A stretch of DNA of 64,000 bases from Azospirillum sp. B21. GTDB lineage: Bacteria; Pseudomonadota; Alphaproteobacteria; Azospirillales; Azospirillaceae. Shown piece by piece: positions 1 through 9,440 of this stretch. The position numbers and the translations under genes were made by a program. Each line of letters opens with the position of its first letter. The stretch's first letter is position 1. The notes beneath the pieces are model-generated. The model was not told where the DNA came from. It did no database searches and worked only from the letters and a program-made list of their open reading frames with translations. The stretch lies in contig NZ_VTTO01000003.1 in assembly GCF_008364825.1 (NCBI RefSeq), forward strand, positions 62,001 through 126,000. Direction: 5' to 3'.

Positions 1-853
1 AGGTGTCGCCGGCGGCCAGCATCACGCTCTTGCCCTCCGCCTTGAACTGGCGGGCGAGCTTGCCGATGGTCGTGGTCTTGCCGGTGCCGTTGACGCCGAC
101 GACCAGGATGACATGCGGCTTCAGCGCCGGGTCGAGCACCAGCGGCTTGGCGACGGGGGTGACGATCTTCGACACCTCGGCGGCGAGCGTCGACTTGACC
201 TCCTCCGGCGAGACCTCCTTGCCGAAGCGGGTCCGTGCCAGCTCCGCCGTGACCTTCGCCGCGGTGGCCGGGCCGAGATCGGCGGTGATCAGCAGCTCTT
301 CCAGTTCCTCCAGCGCCTCGTCGTCCAGCTTGCGCTTGGTGAAGATGCTGGTGATGCCGTCGGTCAGCTTGGACGAGGACTTCGACAATCCTTCCTTCAG
401 CTTGGCGAACCAGCCCTTCTTGGTCGGCGGCGCCTCTTCGGCAGCCACGGCGACGGGGGCCGGGGTGGGGGCGGGAGCGGGCGCCGGCGGCAGTTCCGGA
501 ACGGGTTCCGGCTCCGGCGCCGGGGCAGGGATCACCGGGGCAGGGGCGGGCGGCGGCTCGGCCGGAGCGGCGGGCGGTGTGACCGGGGCCGGCGCAATGG
601 GGGCGGGCGCGGCCGGAGGCGGCGCGACGGGTGTCGGCGGCGGTTCGGCGCTCGGCGGCGCCGGCGGCAGCTCCGGCACCGGCTCGACCTCCGGCTTGGG
701 AGGCAGCGGAGCGGCGGGCGGTTCCGGCGTTTTTTCCGGCTCCGGTTCCGGCGCGGGAGTGGCGGACTCCTGGGTGACCGATTGGTCCTTCGCCGCCTCG
801 TCCTTGGGCGCGGTCTCTTCGGGCTTCTTGCGGCCGAACCAGCGGAAAATCAT
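1..853 (-). CDS. ftsY: FtsY, signal recognition particle receptor (partial, C-terminus outside the window)
   Basis: SRP receptor GTPase that docks ribosome-SRP complexes at the inner membrane for co-translational insertion. The visible part starts [13 protein letters not shown], continues with a long Ala/Pro/Glu-rich linker (about residues 15-145), the four-helix N domain ([16 protein letters not shown] onward) and the start of the G domain with the P-loop [18 protein letters not shown] near residue 265. The coding sequence runs off the left edge shortly after the P-loop, so the rest of the GTPase domain is not visible. It is the last gene of a dapF-mtaB-ftsY run on the minus strand, 22 bp after mtaB. 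The low-complexity A/P linker is usual for alphaproteobacterial FtsY. Start chosen at the ATG giving the basic amphipathic N-terminus. Confidence 0.95.
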   Translation of the reverse strand, partial: MIFRWFGRKKPEETAPKDEAAKDQSVTQESATPAPEPEPEKTPEPPAAPLPPKPEVEPVPELPPAPPSAEPPPTPVAPPPAAPAPIAPAPVTPPAAPAEPPPAPAPVIPAPAPEPEPVPELPPAPAPAPTPAPVAVAAEEAPPTKKGWFAKLKEGLSKSSSKLTDGITSIFTKRKLDDEALEELEELLITADLGPATAAKVTAELARTRFGKEVSPEEVKSTLAAEVSKIVTPVAKPLVLDPALKPHVILVVGVNGTGKTTTIGKLARQFKAEGKSVMLAAGDT

Positions 854-875
854 GGAGTGTCCACTATGAAAGGGG

Positions 876-2147
876 TCAGAGCGGGGTGCCGGTCAGCACG
901 CCGCTCTCGATGCCGGTGATGGCGGCGGGCACCAGCGAGCCGGGCGGGAAGGGCCGGCCCAGGCGGATCGCGGCGAAATGCTCGGTGCGGCCCAGGTCGT
1001 CCTTCTCCACCAGCACCGTGGCGGTGCGGCCGACGAGGCTCGCCAGGGTGCGGGCCTCCGCCGCCTCACCGACCGCGCGCAGGCGGGCGGCGCGCTCCTT
1101 GCGGACGGCGCCGTCGACCTGCGGCATGCGGGCGGCCGGCGTGCCGGGGCGCGGGCTGTAGGGGAAGACATGCAGCCACGTCAGGCCGCATTCCTCCACC
1201 AGCCGCATGGTGTTTTGGAACATCTCCTCGGTCTCCGTCGGGAAACCGGCGATGAAGTCGGCGCCGAACACCACGTCGGGACGGATCGAGCGCACCCGCT
1301 CACAGAAGGCGATGGAGTCGGCGCGGCCGTGGCGGCGCTTCATCCGCTTCAGCACCATGTCGTCACCGGCCTGCAGCGACAGGTGCAGGTGCGGCATCAG
1401 GCGCGGCTCGTTCTCGATCAGGCGCCAGAGGTCGTCGTCCATCTCGATGCAGTCAATGGAGGACAGGCGCAGCCGTGGCAGCTCCGGCACCAGGGCCAGC
1501 AGCCGGCGCACCATCTGCCCCAGCGACGGCGATCCCGGCAGGTCGGGGCCGTAGCTGGTGATGTCGACGCCGGACAGCACCACCTCGTTGTAGCCGGCCT
1601 TCACCAGCGCCTGGACCTGTTCGACGATGCCGCCGATGGGGACGGAGCGCGAGGGGCCGCGGCCATAGGGGATGATGCAGAAGGTGCAGCGGTGGTCGCA
1701 GCCCTGCTGGACCTGCACGAAGGCGCGGGCGCGGTCCTCGAAGCCGCCAATCAGATGACCGGCGGTCTCCTTCACCGACATGATGTCGTTGACCAGCACC
1801 TTCTCGGCCGGCGGCAGGCCCCAGCTTTCCGGCTGCAGCTTTTCCTGGTTGCCCAGGACCTGATCGACCTCCGGCATCGCGGCGAAGCGCTGCGGGTCGA
1901 TCTGGGCGGCGCAGCCGGTGACGACGATGCGGGCGTCCGGCCGCTCGCGCCGCAGCTTGCGGATGGTCTGCCGCGCCTGCCGCTCGGCTTCCGACGTCAC
2001 GGCGCAGGTGTTGACGATCACCACGTCGTCCAGCCCGGCACTGCGCACATGGTTGCGCATCACCTCGGACTCGTAGGTGTTCAGGCGGCAGCCGAAGGTG
2101 ACGATCTCGGGGCCGGTCTGCGTCGTGTTATCGGTCGTATCGCTCAT
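876..2147 (-). CDS. mtaB: MtaB, tRNA t6A37 methylthiotransferase
   Basis: Radical-SAM enzyme that adds a methylthio group to t6A37 of ANN-decoding tRNAs, giving ms2t6A. The 423-residue protein has the UPF0004 N-terminal domain, with cluster cysteines in TFGCRLN, VNTCAV and VTGCAA. It then has the radical-SAM motif CDHRCTFC (Cx3Cx2C) near residue 150, a TIM-barrel region, and a C-terminal TRAM-like segment. The motif spacing fits MtaB rather than MiaB or RimO, as does the short C-terminus. The ATG overlaps the dapF stop by 4 bp, indicating translational coupling, and ftsY follows 22 bp downstream. The family assignment is secure; the exact tRNA substrate follows from the family. Confidence 0.93.
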   Translation of the reverse strand: MSDTTDNTTQTGPEIVTFGCRLNTYESEVMRNHVRSAGLDDVVIVNTCAVTSEAERQARQTIRKLRRERPDARIVVTGCAAQIDPQRFAAMPEVDQVLGNQEKLQPESWGLPPAEKVLVNDIMSVKETAGHLIGGFEDRARAFVQVQQGCDHRCTFCIIPYGRGPSRSVPIGGIVEQVQALVKAGYNEVVLSGVDITSYGPDLPGSPSLGQMVRRLLALVPELPRLRLSSIDCIEMDDDLWRLIENEPRLMPHLHLSLQAGDDMVLKRMKRRHGRADSIAFCERVRSIRPDVVFGADFIAGFPTETEEMFQNTMRLVEECGLTWLHVFPYSPRPGTPAARMPQVDGAVRKERAARLRAVGEAAEARTLASLVGRTATVLVEKDDLGRTEHFAAIRLGRPFPPGSLVPAAITGIESGVLTGTPL

Positions 2148-2980
2148 ACTGAAACCAGTTCAGCCGACAGCCGGCCGCTGAAGGCGAGCGCCACCGGCCC
2201 GGTCATCAGGACGCGGTCGTCCTCGGTCCATTCGATGGTCAGGGTGCCGCCGTCCAACAGGATGTCGGCCTTGCGTCCGGTCAGGCCGCGGCGGGCCGCC
2301 GCCACCAGCGTGGCACAGGCACCGGTGCCGCAGGCCTGGGTGATGCCGGCGCCGCGCTCCCACACCCGCATGCGGATGGCGGTGGGCGACAGGACCTGCG
2401 CGAATTCGATGTTGGACCGCTCCGGGAAGGTCGGATGGTTCTCGAACACCGGACCGATCTCGGCCAGCGGCACCGCTTCGGCATCGTCGACGAAGAAGAC
2501 GGCGTGCGGGTTGCCCATATTGACCGCGACCGGGCCTGAGAAACCGCCATGCTCCACCGTTTCGACCCGCAGCGTGTCGGTGGGGGCGGCCAGCGGGATG
2601 GCGCTCCAGTCCAGCCGGGGCGGACCCATGTCAACCGTGATGCGGCCATTGTCGGCACGGGTGGCGTGCAGCAGCCCGGCGGCGGTCTGGAAGCTGGCAC
2701 GGTCGCGCCCGCTCTCTTCCATTAGCAACCAGCCGACGCAGCGCGACGCATTGCCGCAGGCCGCCGCCTCGCTGCCGTCGGCATTGCGGATGCGCATGAA
2801 GGCGTCCGCGCCGGGCGCGTCCGTGCTTTCCAGAATGATGAACTGGTCGCAGCCCACGCCGGTCTTGCGGTCGGCGATGGCACGCACCTCCGCGCCCGAG
2901 GGGCGGTAAGGTTCGGAACGGGCGTCGATCACGACGAAGTCGTTGCCGAGGCCGTGCATCTTCAGGAATTCGCGGGTCAT
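2144..2980 (-). CDS. dapF: Diaminopimelate epimerase
   Basis: Interconverts LL- and meso-diaminopimelate for lysine and peptidoglycan synthesis in the cytoplasm. The 278-residue product begins MTREFLKMHGLGNDFVVID, the family's N-terminal signature. It carries both catalytic cysteine motifs: ADGSEAAACGNASRC in the first half and ITQACGTGACATL in the second. The length matches the family. An upstream in-frame extension exists but would run through the intergenic gap and has no family similarity, so the start is placed at MTREF. The gene overlaps mtaB by an ATGA junction and is the first gene of dapF-mtaB-ftsY. Confidence 0.96.
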   Translation of the reverse strand: MTREFLKMHGLGNDFVVIDARSEPYRPSGAEVRAIADRKTGVGCDQFIILESTDAPGADAFMRIRNADGSEAAACGNASRCVGWLLMEESGRDRASFQTAAGLLHATRADNGRITVDMGPPRLDWSAIPLAAPTDTLRVETVEHGGFSGPVAVNMGNPHAVFFVDDAEAVPLAEIGPVFENHPTFPERSNIEFAQVLSPTAIRMRVWERGAGITQACGTGACATLVAAARRGLTGRKADILLDGGTLTIEWTEDDRVLMTGPVALAFSGRLSAELVSV

Positions 2981-3048
2981 GGCCGCCGTTATATGGCGAG
3001 CCGTGGGGATAAGTCCATAAGGCGCCGCGCAAGGCAGATTCGCGGCGC

Positions 3049-3480
3049 TTACGCTCCCTTGAACACCAGATGCTTCGATGCCGCGAAGTTGAAGAACATG
3101 CCGGCGATCGAACCGGCGGCCACCGCCAGGAACGGGTGGTCGGCGACCATCTGCACGCTCGATTCCAACCCGACCGACACGCCGTAGTTCACCACGCCGC
3201 CGATGGCGTTGGCGGCAATGAACTTGGCCCACTGGCGGTGCAGCGGCTCGGCCACCGCACCGCGGAAGGTGAAGGCGCGGTTCAGCGCCCAGGTCGCCGT
3301 CGCTGCGGCGAAGAAGGACGGAATGCGGGCGGCGAAGAACTCCAGCCCCAACGCCAGCCCGGCATAGAGCACGGCTGTGTCCACCAGCAGCCCGATGACG
3401 CCGACCACGCCGAATTTGGCGAACTGCACCCCCAGCCGGCCGAGCCGGCTGTTCAGTAATGTGTCGACCGGCCCGCTCAC
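3049..3480 (-). CDS. GtrA family membrane protein
   Basis: A 143-residue protein with four predicted hydrophobic segments (about residues 20-45, 50-70, 85-110 and 115-135). The arrangement is that of GtrA: KFGVVGVIGLLVDTAVLY near the N-terminus, NRAFTFRG between helices 2 and 3, and the terminal FNFAASKHLVF. GtrA-type proteins are proposed to flip polyprenyl-phosphate-linked sugars across the inner membrane. Its start overlaps the upstream glycosyltransferase stop by 4 bp, and a GT-C-like membrane protein precedes that. Together they resemble the GtrA/GtrB/Gtr sets that glucosylate O-antigen. The substrate cannot be told from sequence. Confidence 0.88.
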   Translation of the reverse strand: MSGPVDTLLNSRLGRLGVQFAKFGVVGVIGLLVDTAVLYAGLALGLEFFAARIPSFFAAATATWALNRAFTFRGAVAEPLHRQWAKFIAANAIGGVVNYGVSVGLESSVQMVADHPFLAVAAGSIAGMFFNFAASKHLVFKGA

Positions 3481-4523
3481 CGGCGGCCGTCCCCGCGGTC
3501 ACCGGCCAGCTGCGGGTGGTTGCCCGGCGCGCGCAGCGACAGGTAATGCATGCGCTTGGCCTCGCGGCGGCCATGGGTGACGGTGTCCAGGATCAGGCCG
3601 CAGGTCAGGCTGAGGAAGGCCATCAGCATCAGCCCGGTCGCAAGCACCGCGGTGGGGAAGCGCGGAACCAGTCCGGTCTCGAAATAGGTCACGATCACCG
3701 GTATGCCGAGGATCACCGACAACAGCGCCAGCACGCCGAACAGCCCGGAGAAGAAGGGCAGCGGCCGCTCCTCCTTCACCAGCATGATGATGGCGCGCAG
3801 GATGCGGATGCCGTCACGGATGGTGTTCAGCTTGCTGTGCGACCCGGGCGGACGGTCCTTATAGGGGGTCTTCACCTCGGCGATCGGCATGCGCAGCTCC
3901 AGCGCATGGACGGTCAGCTCCGTTTCGGTCTCGAAACCGCTGGCCAGCGCCGGGAAGGACTTCACGAAGCGGCGGGAGAACACCCGGTAGCCCGACAGCA
4001 TGTCGCCGATGCGGCTGCCGAAGATCTTGGCGACCATGCCGGTCAGCACGAGGTTGCCGAAGCGGTGGCCGGGGCGGTAGGCGGCGACGATCTCCGTCAC
4101 CCGCGCGCCGTTGACCATGTCCAGCTGCTCGTCCCACAGGCGCTTGACCAGCTGCGGTGCGCTCGGCGCATGATAGGTATCGTCGCCGTCCACCAGCACA
4201 TACACGTCCGCCTCGATGTCGGCGAACATGCGGCGCATGACGTTGCCCTTTCCCTGCAGCGGCTCGTGCCGGACCACCGCCCCCGCCGCACGCGCGACCT
4301 CGACCGTCCGGTCCTTGGAGTTGTTGTCGTAGACGTAGACCGTCGCCTCCGGCAAGGCGGCGCGGAAGTCCTGCACCACCTTGCCGATCGCCGCTTCTTC
4401 GTTATAGCAGGGGATCAGCACCGCGATGGTCGGCGCCGGGGCGGCGTCCGCGTTGGCCTGCGGCGTTCCCGAAGCGTCGGTGCCGGCGGAGGAAACGGCG
4501 CGGTCGATGGTCGATACGGTCAT
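3477..4523 (-). CDS. Family 2 glycosyltransferase, polyprenyl-phosphate hexosyltransferase-like (GtrB/DPM1 type)
   Basis: A 348-residue GT-A enzyme. It has an N-terminal Pro/Ala-rich stretch, then IAVLIPCYNEEAAIGKVVQDF (positions about 30-50), DNNSKDRT, the nucleotide-sugar/metal motif LVDGDDTYHA, and two C-terminal membrane helices (about residues 255-280 and 290-315). This layout is that of GtrB or dolichol-phosphate-mannose synthase-like proteins, which transfer a hexose from a nucleotide sugar to polyprenyl phosphate at the cytoplasmic face. It overlaps the GtrA gene by 4 bp and follows the membrane protein gene by 70 bp. The transferred sugar is unknown. Confidence 0.87.
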   Translation of the reverse strand: MTVSTIDRAVSSAGTDASGTPQANADAAPAPTIAVLIPCYNEEAAIGKVVQDFRAALPEATVYVYDNNSKDRTVEVARAAGAVVRHEPLQGKGNVMRRMFADIEADVYVLVDGDDTYHAPSAPQLVKRLWDEQLDMVNGARVTEIVAAYRPGHRFGNLVLTGMVAKIFGSRIGDMLSGYRVFSRRFVKSFPALASGFETETELTVHALELRMPIAEVKTPYKDRPPGSHSKLNTIRDGIRILRAIIMLVKEERPLPFFSGLFGVLALLSVILGIPVIVTYFETGLVPRFPTAVLATGLMLMAFLSLTCGLILDTVTHGRREAKRMHYLSLRAPGNHPQLAGDRGDGRR

Positions 4524-4593
4524 GGCGCTGGCTTTATGGCTCGAAAAGGGCGGACGGGGCGGTTACCGGCGATAAACAGCACAAACCCGGCGA

Positions 4594-6222
4594 TTATTCC
4601 ACTGTCTCCCGATTTCCGGCCGTCCTGTCCACTGCACAGAGGTTCAGGGTCTCGCCCAGATTGTTGGGAATCGGCCGGCAGCGCTGCGGGTCCAGCCGCA
4701 GGCCGAGCAGTGCGGCGGCCTTCGCCGCGCCGGGTGTGTCGGGGATCGTGCTCAGCATCAGGAAGGAGCCGCGGTGGGACGCCAGCTTGTCCTTCAGGAT
4801 GGCGAGATGGCCGTTGCCGACCGAATCCGGCTGCAGGAAGTTGGACTGGATGCGCACGAAGGTGACGCGGGGTGGGAAGGACGGGATGACGTGCGAGATG
4901 GCCCAATATCCCGCCATCACCACCATGGTGTCGTCCGCATCCTCGATGGGCGGCACGTCCGCCGTCACCCACTTGTCGGCCCAGGCGACGCGCCCCCAGT
5001 CGGCCGGCTGCACCGTCAGCTGCACCAGCGCCAGCAGGGCCGCGGCCAACCCGATGCGCAGGCGGCGGGACAGCGGCAGCAGGCCGACCGTCATCACCAG
5101 CGCCAGCGGGGCCAGCATCTCCAGCGGCACCAGATAGCGGTAGATGCAGAACATCACCACCCACAGCGCGTAGGTGACGGAGAGCGCCGTCAGCAGGAAG
5201 CGTGTCGCCGGCCTTTCTGTCAGCCATTCGTTGCGCCGATGCAACGACCATCCGATCAGCGCGCCGACGGCTCCCAGCGGCACCAGGACGAACAGCGCCA
5301 GCACCCGCAGGTCGAAGAACGGCACCTCGCCCACCGTCAGGGGGGAGAAGGTGAAGACGAAGGGGAAGAACAGCCGCTGCCACAGACCGGGCGGGAAGAA
5401 GCTGACATTGACGTAGTCGGATATCGCGGCGAAAGGCGACTTGAAGATGTGGTTCATGTGCGGGAAAACCGGGTTCCCGTAATCGTGCCACAGATGGGCC
5501 ATCCATACGCCGCCGCCCAGCGCCAGACCGGCAAGCACCCCGATGCCGAAGAAGAAGGCCAGCCACAGCCGCCGCCACGGCCGGGCGGGCAGGGCCAGGA
5601 AGCCCAGGCACAGCCCGACCGCATAGATCACCGTCGGGTTCTTCAGCCCCATCGCCACCCCGGCCAGCAGCCCGGCCGCCGCCACCCGTGCGAAACTCGG
5701 CAGCGGCCGTCCATCCAGGATGCCGGGCAGGCTGCCGGCGATGATGGCGAGCGCGCCCAGCACGCCCAGGCTGACCACATTGTCCTGGAAGGTGGTGCCG
5801 ATCAGCCCCAGCGCCCCACCGCCCAGTCCGCCCATCACTGCCAACGCCATGGCGATCAGGCTTCGTTGCAGAGCCGGACCGTTCCGGAAGCAGGACGATG
5901 CCACCAGATACAGCAGCGACAGGTTGATTCCCTGCAGCGTTCCCCACAGGAATCCCGCCGCCCGCGCCGGCAGGTGGGTTGCCAGCCAGTAGAAGGGCAC
6001 GTCCAAAAAGGGGCTGTAGAAGGTCGGCATCTGCGCCGGCAGCAGGTCGCGCCCGATCCGCCCGGTCAGCAGGGCGTAGGCGTTGTACCAATGGTAGTTC
6101 CGCAGGTCCCAGTTGGCGTCCATGCCGAAGGTCAGCGTCAGCAGCCCGTAAGCGACCGGAGCCAGCAGCAGGAAGGCACGGCCGATCAGGCGGGCGCGGC
6201 GGTCGTCGTCAATGGTCGGCAT
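4594..6222 (-). CDS. Polytopic membrane protein, candidate GT-C glycosyltransferase
   Basis: About 542 residues with some ten hydrophobic segments spread over the whole length. After the first helix comes a conserved-looking periplasmic loop, MDANWDLRNYHWYNAY, whose acidic residues are placed where GT-C enzymes keep their catalytic Asp/Glu motif. Large periplasmic segments occur in the middle and at the C-terminus (ADVPPIEDADDT onward). No specific named family is certain; it looks like the polyprenyl-sugar-dependent transferases of the GT39/GT87 kind. It is first in a run with the GT2 and GtrA genes, where such a protein would pass the flipped sugar to the acceptor. The start is placed at MPTIDDD, which has a GAAGG upstream; MFHPDD 45 bp further upstream is the alternative. 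Confidence 0.7.
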   Translation of the reverse strand: MPTIDDDRRARLIGRAFLLLAPVAYGLLTLTFGMDANWDLRNYHWYNAYALLTGRIGRDLLPAQMPTFYSPFLDVPFYWLATHLPARAAGFLWGTLQGINLSLLYLVASSCFRNGPALQRSLIAMALAVMGGLGGGALGLIGTTFQDNVVSLGVLGALAIIAGSLPGILDGRPLPSFARVAAAGLLAGVAMGLKNPTVIYAVGLCLGFLALPARPWRRLWLAFFFGIGVLAGLALGGGVWMAHLWHDYGNPVFPHMNHIFKSPFAAISDYVNVSFFPPGLWQRLFFPFVFTFSPLTVGEVPFFDLRVLALFVLVPLGAVGALIGWSLHRRNEWLTERPATRFLLTALSVTYALWVVMFCIYRYLVPLEMLAPLALVMTVGLLPLSRRLRIGLAAALLALVQLTVQPADWGRVAWADKWVTADVPPIEDADDTMVVMAGYWAISHVIPSFPPRVTFVRIQSNFLQPDSVGNGHLAILKDKLASHRGSFLMLSTIPDTPGAAKAAALLGLRLDPQRCRPIPNNLGETLNLCAVDRTAGNRETVE

Positions 6223-6346
6223 CGGGTCAGGCTGCCTTCGTTGGTCTTGGTCATCTGGATGGAACATGACGGCCGGCTGGGACGTGACGGACCGGCCGGA
6301 CGATTTGGTAGGCTGTCGCCAAGCCCGCCGCAAGGGGCGCGGCGGA

Positions 6347-7264
6347 TCAGGCCGCCGCCGCGGAGTCCTGCGTCGCGGAGTCCTGCCCTCGCAGCCAGTC
6401 GGCCAGACCGGCCAGGGCGGTGTGGTCGGGATGGCTGTGCTCCAGCAGGAAATAGCGTCCGGTTTCCGCTGCGGGACAGCCGGGAACCTGAACCAGCCGC
6501 CCATCGGCCAGTTGCCGCTCGATGAACAGCAGCGGCACCAGGGCTATTCCCAACCCGTCTTCCGCCGCCTGGATGGCGACATAGGTGTGATCGATGTCCA
6601 GACGGTTGCGCAGCCGGTCGGCGCCGATGCGGTTTGCGGCACACCAGTTCGGCCACAAATCCGGCCGCGCCCGGATGGCGATGACCGTGCGCCCGGCCAA
6701 CCCGTCAGGCATCGCGTCGCCGTTCACCTCCTTCAGCAGTTGCGGGCTGCAGACCGGCGCCGACCGCTCGGCCATCAGCGGGTGGGGTGTCAGGCCGGCG
6801 AAATGGCCGGGATCGCGGCGGATGGCGTAGTCGAGCGGGCGCGACAGGTCGATGCGGTCGGGCGCCGTGAACAGCGACAGCTCGACATCGGGAAAGGCCG
6901 TCTTGAAGGCCGGCAGCCGCGGCAGCAGCCAATGCATGGCGAAGGTCGGGATGCAGTCGAGATGGATGACTTGGCCGCCCTTCTCCTCGCGCAAGGTGCC
7001 GGTGGCGGTCGCCAGCTGGTCGAACAGATCGGCCACCCGCACGAAATAGCGCGCGCCGACCGGGGTGAGCCGGACCTGCCGGCGCGACCGGTCAAACAGC
7101 GCCAGCCCCAACCAATTCTCCAGCAGCCGGATTTGTCGGCTGACCGCGCCGGTGGTGACGCACAGCTCCTCGGCGGCGGCACGGAAGCTGCCATGGCGGG
7201 CGGCGGCGACGAAGGCGCGAAGGGCGTTGAGCGGAGGAAGCGAAGTGTTCGATCGGCTGGGCAT
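6347..7264 (-). CDS. LysR-family transcriptional regulator, GcvA-like
   Basis: A 305-residue LysR-type regulator. The N-terminal winged helix-turn-helix reads LPPLNALRAFVAAARHGSF then AAEELCVTTGAVSRQIRLLE, the wording typical of the GcvA/AmpR-like branch. A periplasmic-binding-protein-like effector domain follows. It is divergent from an MFS transporter gene, with 104 bp between the start codons, so that transporter is the probable target. An inverted repeat lies 2 bp upstream of its own ATG. The start is set at MPSRSN because the upstream extension is basic and unrelated to the family. The effector is unknown. Confidence 0.88.
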   Translation of the reverse strand: MPSRSNTSLPPLNALRAFVAAARHGSFRAAAEELCVTTGAVSRQIRLLENWLGLALFDRSRRQVRLTPVGARYFVRVADLFDQLATATGTLREEKGGQVIHLDCIPTFAMHWLLPRLPAFKTAFPDVELSLFTAPDRIDLSRPLDYAIRRDPGHFAGLTPHPLMAERSAPVCSPQLLKEVNGDAMPDGLAGRTVIAIRARPDLWPNWCAANRIGADRLRNRLDIDHTYVAIQAAEDGLGIALVPLLFIERQLADGRLVQVPGCPAAETGRYFLLEHSHPDHTALAGLADWLRGQDSATQDSAAAA

Positions 7265-7265
7265 T

Positions 7266-7284
7266 CGTTGATTTTTTCTCAACG
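7266..7284. promoter_or_regulatory. Candidate LysR operator (CGTTGA-N7-TCAACG)
   Basis: A perfect 6-bp inverted repeat separated by an AT-rich 7-bp spacer lies 2 bp upstream of the lysR ATG in the lysR/MFS divergent region. The TTGA...TCAA form with dyad symmetry is compatible with LysR-type recognition and autorepression. This is inference from position and symmetry. Confidence 0.4.
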
Positions 7285-7368
7285 ATCGTCGCAGAACAAG
7301 TCGTTTTTCCCGACGCCGTCCGGCCGCTACCGTGGCGCCGACCAACGTCAGGAACGGGGTGGCGGGGC

Positions 7369-8577
7369 GTGGACGGAAAGAGCGGACCGGCGGTGCCGGC
7401 GCGGGTGGTGTGGGCGCTGGGCATGTCGCAGCTGGTCTGCTGGGGCGTGTCCTACTACCTCGTCGGCCTGTTCGGCGAGACGATGGCCGCGGACCTGGGG
7501 CAGGGATTGCCGGCGATCCATGGCGGCTTCACCCTGGCGCTGGTGGTGATGGGGCTGGTATCGTCCGCCGTCGGCCGCGCCATCGACCGGCGGGGCGGGC
7601 GGGCGGTTATGGTCGCCGGGTCCCTCCTGATGGCGGCCGGCTGCGTCGGGCTGGCGCTGGCGCATGGCTTGGTCGTCTATTACGCGTCCTGGGTGCTGCT
7701 CGGCCTCGCAATGCGGATGGCGCTGTACGATGCGGCCTTCGCGGCGCTGGCCCGCATCGGCGGCCGGGCAGCGCGCCGGCCGATCTCGCAGATCACGCTG
7801 CTCGGCGGGCTTGCCTCCAGCGTGATGTGGCTGGTCGGGCAGTCCGTGGCGGAGGTGCTGGGCTGGCGCGGCGCGCTTCTCATCTATGCGCTGTTGGCGC
7901 TCGCCACGGTGCCGCTGCACCTGCTGATCCCGCCCGACCGTTTCGTGGAGCCGGTGCCGGATGCCGCCCCGGCGGTCCGGGCGCCCGCAACGCCGGCCGC
8001 CCCGCCGTCTTCGACCCTGGCGGCAGTTCTCTATGCGTTGATCGTTGCGCTGTCGGGGATGCTGAACTCCGGCCTGTCGGCCCACATGATCGGCATGCTG
8101 GCGGGGCTGGGCATGGCGCCGGCGCTGGCGGTCTGGGTATCCACCCTGCGCGGCGTCGGACAGTCGGCGGCGCGGCTGGCGGAGATCCAGTTCGGCAGGC
8201 GGCTGTCCGCCTTCGGCCTCGCCATCCTGGCGACCGGGCTGATCGTGCCCTGTTTCCTGTTCCCGGTGGCCTTCGGGGCTGCGCCCGCCGCCGGCATCGC
8301 CTTCGCCCTGCTGTTCGGGGCGGGAAACGGACTGGTCACCATCGTGCGTGGCGCATTGCCGCTGGTCCTGTTCGACCCGGCCCGCTACGGCCAGACCGTC
8401 GGGCGCCTGATCACGCCCGGATTCTTCGTCTCGGCCCTCGCCCCGTTGGTCTACGCGCTGGTGATCGAGCGGTTCGGCGACGCGGCGGCGCTCTGGCTGT
8501 CCTTTGTGTTGGCGGCGGGCGCGCTGGCGGCGGCACTGGTTCTGGCGCTGCGTTTCGGCACCCGCAATCGCACCTGA
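7369..8577 (+). CDS. MFS transporter
   Basis: A 402-residue major facilitator with about twelve hydrophobic segments. The loop between helices 2 and 3 carries [13 protein letters not shown], the MFS motif A-like sequence, and a central cytoplasmic loop is rich in Ala/Pro (about residues 195-225). Translation probably starts at GTG, preceded by AGGAACG; no in-frame ATG comes earlier with family-like sequence. It is divergent from the GcvA-like LysR gene. Substrate cannot be assigned: the sequence is generic for drug or metabolite efflux-type MFS proteins. Confidence 0.85.
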   Translation: MDGKSGPAVPARVVWALGMSQLVCWGVSYYLVGLFGETMAADLGQGLPAIHGGFTLALVVMGLVSSAVGRAIDRRGGRAVMVAGSLLMAAGCVGLALAHGLVVYYASWVLLGLAMRMALYDAAFAALARIGGRAARRPISQITLLGGLASSVMWLVGQSVAEVLGWRGALLIYALLALATVPLHLLIPPDRFVEPVPDAAPAVRAPATPAAPPSSTLAAVLYALIVALSGMLNSGLSAHMIGMLAGLGMAPALAVWVSTLRGVGQSAARLAEIQFGRRLSAFGLAILATGLIVPCFLFPVAFGAAPAAGIAFALLFGAGNGLVTIVRGALPLVLFDPARYGQTVGRLITPGFFVSALAPLVYALVIERFGDAAALWLSFVLAAGALAAALVLALRFGTRNRT

Positions 8578-8759
8578 CCGGGACGATCCGGGCACGTCCG
8601 AGCAACAAAGATGCGCGCCGGTGCATTCGCGCATGCCTGTTCGCTCACTGCGTGCCGGGAAAAGGGCAAGCTTCCTCTGGCAATGGCTTGTTCGGTCTGC
8701 TATTCACCACGCTCTGCATGCGCACGCTTGCGCCTTCTTGCGCGACAGGATTTCTGGCG

Positions 8760-9371
8760 ATGGAAAAGTTCACGGTTCTCACCGGCGTTGCGGCGCCGCT
8801 GCCGATGATCAATGTCGATACCGACATGATCATCCCGAAGCAGTTCCTGAAGACCATCAAGCGGACGGGGCTGGGCAAGCATCTGTTCGACGAGATGCGT
8901 TACACCCCGGACGGGCAGGAGATCCCGGACTTCGTCCTGAACAAGCCGGCCTACCGCAAGGCCAGCATCCTGGTATCCGGCGACAATTTCGGCTGCGGCT
9001 CCTCGCGTGAGCATGCGCCGTGGGCGCTGGCCGATTTCGGCATCCGCTGCATCATCGCCCCCAGCTTCGCCGACATCTTCTACAACAACTGTTTCAAGAA
9101 CGGCATCCTGCCGATCAAGTTGCCGAAGGAGCAGGTGGACCTGCTGCTCGACGACGCGTCGCGCGGGTCGAACGCCGTCATCACGGTCGACCTTGAGAAG
9201 CAGACCATCACCGGTCCGGACGGCGGCACCATCTCTTTCGAGCTGGATCCGTTCCGCAAGCACTGCCTGCTGAACGGCCTGGACGACATCGGCCTGACGC
9301 TGCAGCAGTCGGCCCATATCGACGGGTACGAGGGCAAGCAGCGCGCCGGCCAGCCGTGGATGTGGGGCTGA
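8760..9371 (+). CDS. leuD: 3-isopropylmalate dehydratase small subunit
   Basis: Small (swivel-domain) subunit of isopropylmalate isomerase in leucine synthesis. The 203-residue product starts [20 protein letters not shown], has the [11 protein letters not shown] signature and the substrate-binding [14 protein letters not shown] loop, and ends at typical LeuD length. The ATG is preceded by AGGA at suitable spacing; the long in-frame upstream extension lies over the MFS gene and is not coding. The partner leuC is not in this window. leuB follows 69 bp downstream on the same strand, so the two are likely co-transcribed and end at the terminator at 10581-10614. Confidence 0.96.
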   Translation: MEKFTVLTGVAAPLPMINVDTDMIIPKQFLKTIKRTGLGKHLFDEMRYTPDGQEIPDFVLNKPAYRKASILVSGDNFGCGSSREHAPWALADFGIRCIIAPSFADIFYNNCFKNGILPIKLPKEQVDLLLDDASRGSNAVITVDLEKQTITGPDGGTISFELDPFRKHCLLNGLDDIGLTLQQSAHIDGYEGKQRAGQPWMWG

Positions 9372-9440
9372 CCGCCCCCGTCCTCCCCCGATTTCCACCA
9401 TCTGTCTTCTTGACGTCTGATATTTGGGAGTGCGCCCGCC

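Noticed and set aside
978-2909. Long plus-strand open frame opposite mtaB and dapF
   Set aside because: Rich in His/Arg/Gln without recognisable motifs; the opposite strand encodes two well-supported enzymes.
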